Shown here: positions 63,393 through 64,000 of the stretch, piece after piece | How the letters are laid out: each line of letters opens with the position of its first letter | Numbering within the stretch: the stretch's first letter is position 1 | Assembly: GCA_021732085.1 (NCBI GenBank) | Contig: JAKFVQ010000020.1 | Coordinates: forward strand, 62,001-126,000 | Length of the DNA stretch: 64,000 nucleotides | Direction: 5' to 3' | Source: Candidatus Obscuribacterales bacterium | GTDB taxonomy: Bacteria > Cyanobacteriota > Vampirovibrionia > Obscuribacterales > Obscuribacteraceae | Notes under the pieces: model-generated | The model's database searches: none | What the model saw: the letters and a program-made list of their open reading frames with translations, nothing else | Told to the model about the DNA's origin: nothing | Translations under genes and position numbers: made by a program

Positions 63393-64000
63393 CTAAATTG
63401 ACACAGATGGAAAGCGGGCCTCGGCTAGTGTGCCGGTTCCGTCGCTTCCGTCTTTCAAATGGATCGATGCCTGGTGCGCGTCGGCGATTTCTCTTACGAT
63501 GGCTAATCCCAAACCGCTACCGGATTCTTTGTTGCCCAGTATTCTATAGAAGCGTTCGAACACTTGCGAGCGTTCGCCCTTTGGAATGCCAGGTCCGTTA
63601 TCGTCAACGGAAAGAATCGGTTGACCGTTATCTAGCTGTACGCGAACAGTTATTCGCCCACCACGCTGCGTATATAGCACCGCATTCTCAACGAGGTTGA
63701 ACAGCATTTCGTAAAGACTTGAACGATCGCCATCAATTATTTGGGGCTTGTCCGAACCTTCAAAACCCAGGTCGATATCCTTTGCTAGCGCCTGCGGAAC
63801 AAGTTCTCGGGTGACATCGCGCGCGACCGAATTTAAGTCGAGCTTCTCTTTGCTCATATTTTTGAAAACCGCGGGCTCCACTCTGGCAAGTGCTAGAAGC
63901 TGTTGCGCCAATCTTGTCGCACGCACTGCACTGGTGCCGATGTGTTTAAGTGATTCTTTGATTTCGTCCTTTGAGCTCTGCCGCAGTGCCAGTTCCGTTT
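63393..64000 (-). CDS. Sensor histidine kinase, 3' part only
   Basis: The C-terminal part of a two-component histidine kinase; the gene continues past the right edge. The visible part begins after the phospho-acceptor helix (TELALRQSSKDEIKESL reads from the edge). It carries an HATPase domain: NLVENAVLYT (N box), SVDDNGPGIP (G1), FERFYR (F box) and GSGLGLAIV (G2). It resembles QseC/TctE-type kinases. The response regulator gene would lie outside the window. Confidence 0.9.
   Translation of the reverse strand, partial: TELALRQSSKDEIKESLKHIGTSAVRATRLAQQLLALARVEPAVFKNMSKEKLDLNSVARDVTRELVPQALAKDIDLGFEGSDKPQIIDGDRSSLYEMLFNLVENAVLYTQRGGRITVRVQLDNGQPILSVDDNGPGIPKGERSQVFERFYRILGNKESGSGLGLAIVREIADAHQASIHLKDGSDGTGTLAEARFPSVSI

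Overview
The window is about 64 kb of bacterial chromosome of roughly even base composition. It has no rRNA or tRNA gene that I can see, no CRISPR array and no intact transposase. The cell is diderm-like: many signal peptides, a Spy/CpxP-like periplasmic protein, LysM and amidase proteins. The primary sigma factor is short (329 aa, no region 1.1). Roadblock, DUF4388 and DUF805 proteins and long low-complexity ORFs also occur, and there is no photosynthesis gene. My best guess is a non-photosynthetic relative of Cyanobacteria (Vampirovibrionia/'Melainabacteria', Obscuribacterales type). This placement is inference, not proof.

Layout. 0.4-2.4 kb: an ECF sigma factor, a triple zinc-finger anti-sigma factor and a Spy-like periplasmic protein in one overlapping unit. 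2.5-12.4 kb: mixed housekeeping (PfpI family protein, OmpR-type regulator, argS, glycerate kinase, a DUF805-SRPBCC membrane fusion, YbaK-type deacylase). 12.4-18.7 kb: a 796-aa twin-LysM protein, a secreted protein followed by four tandem 31-bp hairpin repeats, and a DUF4388 signalling protein. 18.7-26.3 kb: pepA, then a second ECF sigma factor and a 1788-aa protein that joins an anti-sigma-type zinc finger to a Trp-Gly/Pro-rich disordered region and a C-terminal Roadblock/LC7 domain. 26.5-36.9 kb: cyclophilin, acyl-CoA carboxylase beta subunit, MgtE, primary sigma factor, a 37-aa basic protein coupled to trpS, and an O-antigen-ligase-like protein. 37-46.5 kb: an exported amidase, a broken toxin gene beside an intact ribbon-helix-helix antitoxin, a GH30 glycosidase, a TPR protein and several unrecognised secreted proteins. 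46.5-58.1 kb: a purine operon on the minus strand, transcribed purF-purC-purD-purN-purL-purQ-purM-purH. 58.6-64 kb: a NUDIX fusion protein, secreted proteins, a PPOX-family protein, and a histidine kinase cut by the window edge.

The points most worth attention are: the sigma/giant zinc finger-Roadblock pair; purN, which has taken up several copies of a short palindromic repeat as in-frame coding sequence; the tandem 31-bp hairpin array; the decayed toxin-antitoxin pair; and the kinase-like GDLD protein.

The purine operon converts PRPP to IMP except for steps not encoded here (purE/purK, purB). The sigma/anti-sigma pairs and the DUF4388 protein look like signalling modules whose inputs are unknown. 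Assignments rest on motif reading by eye; no database search was run.
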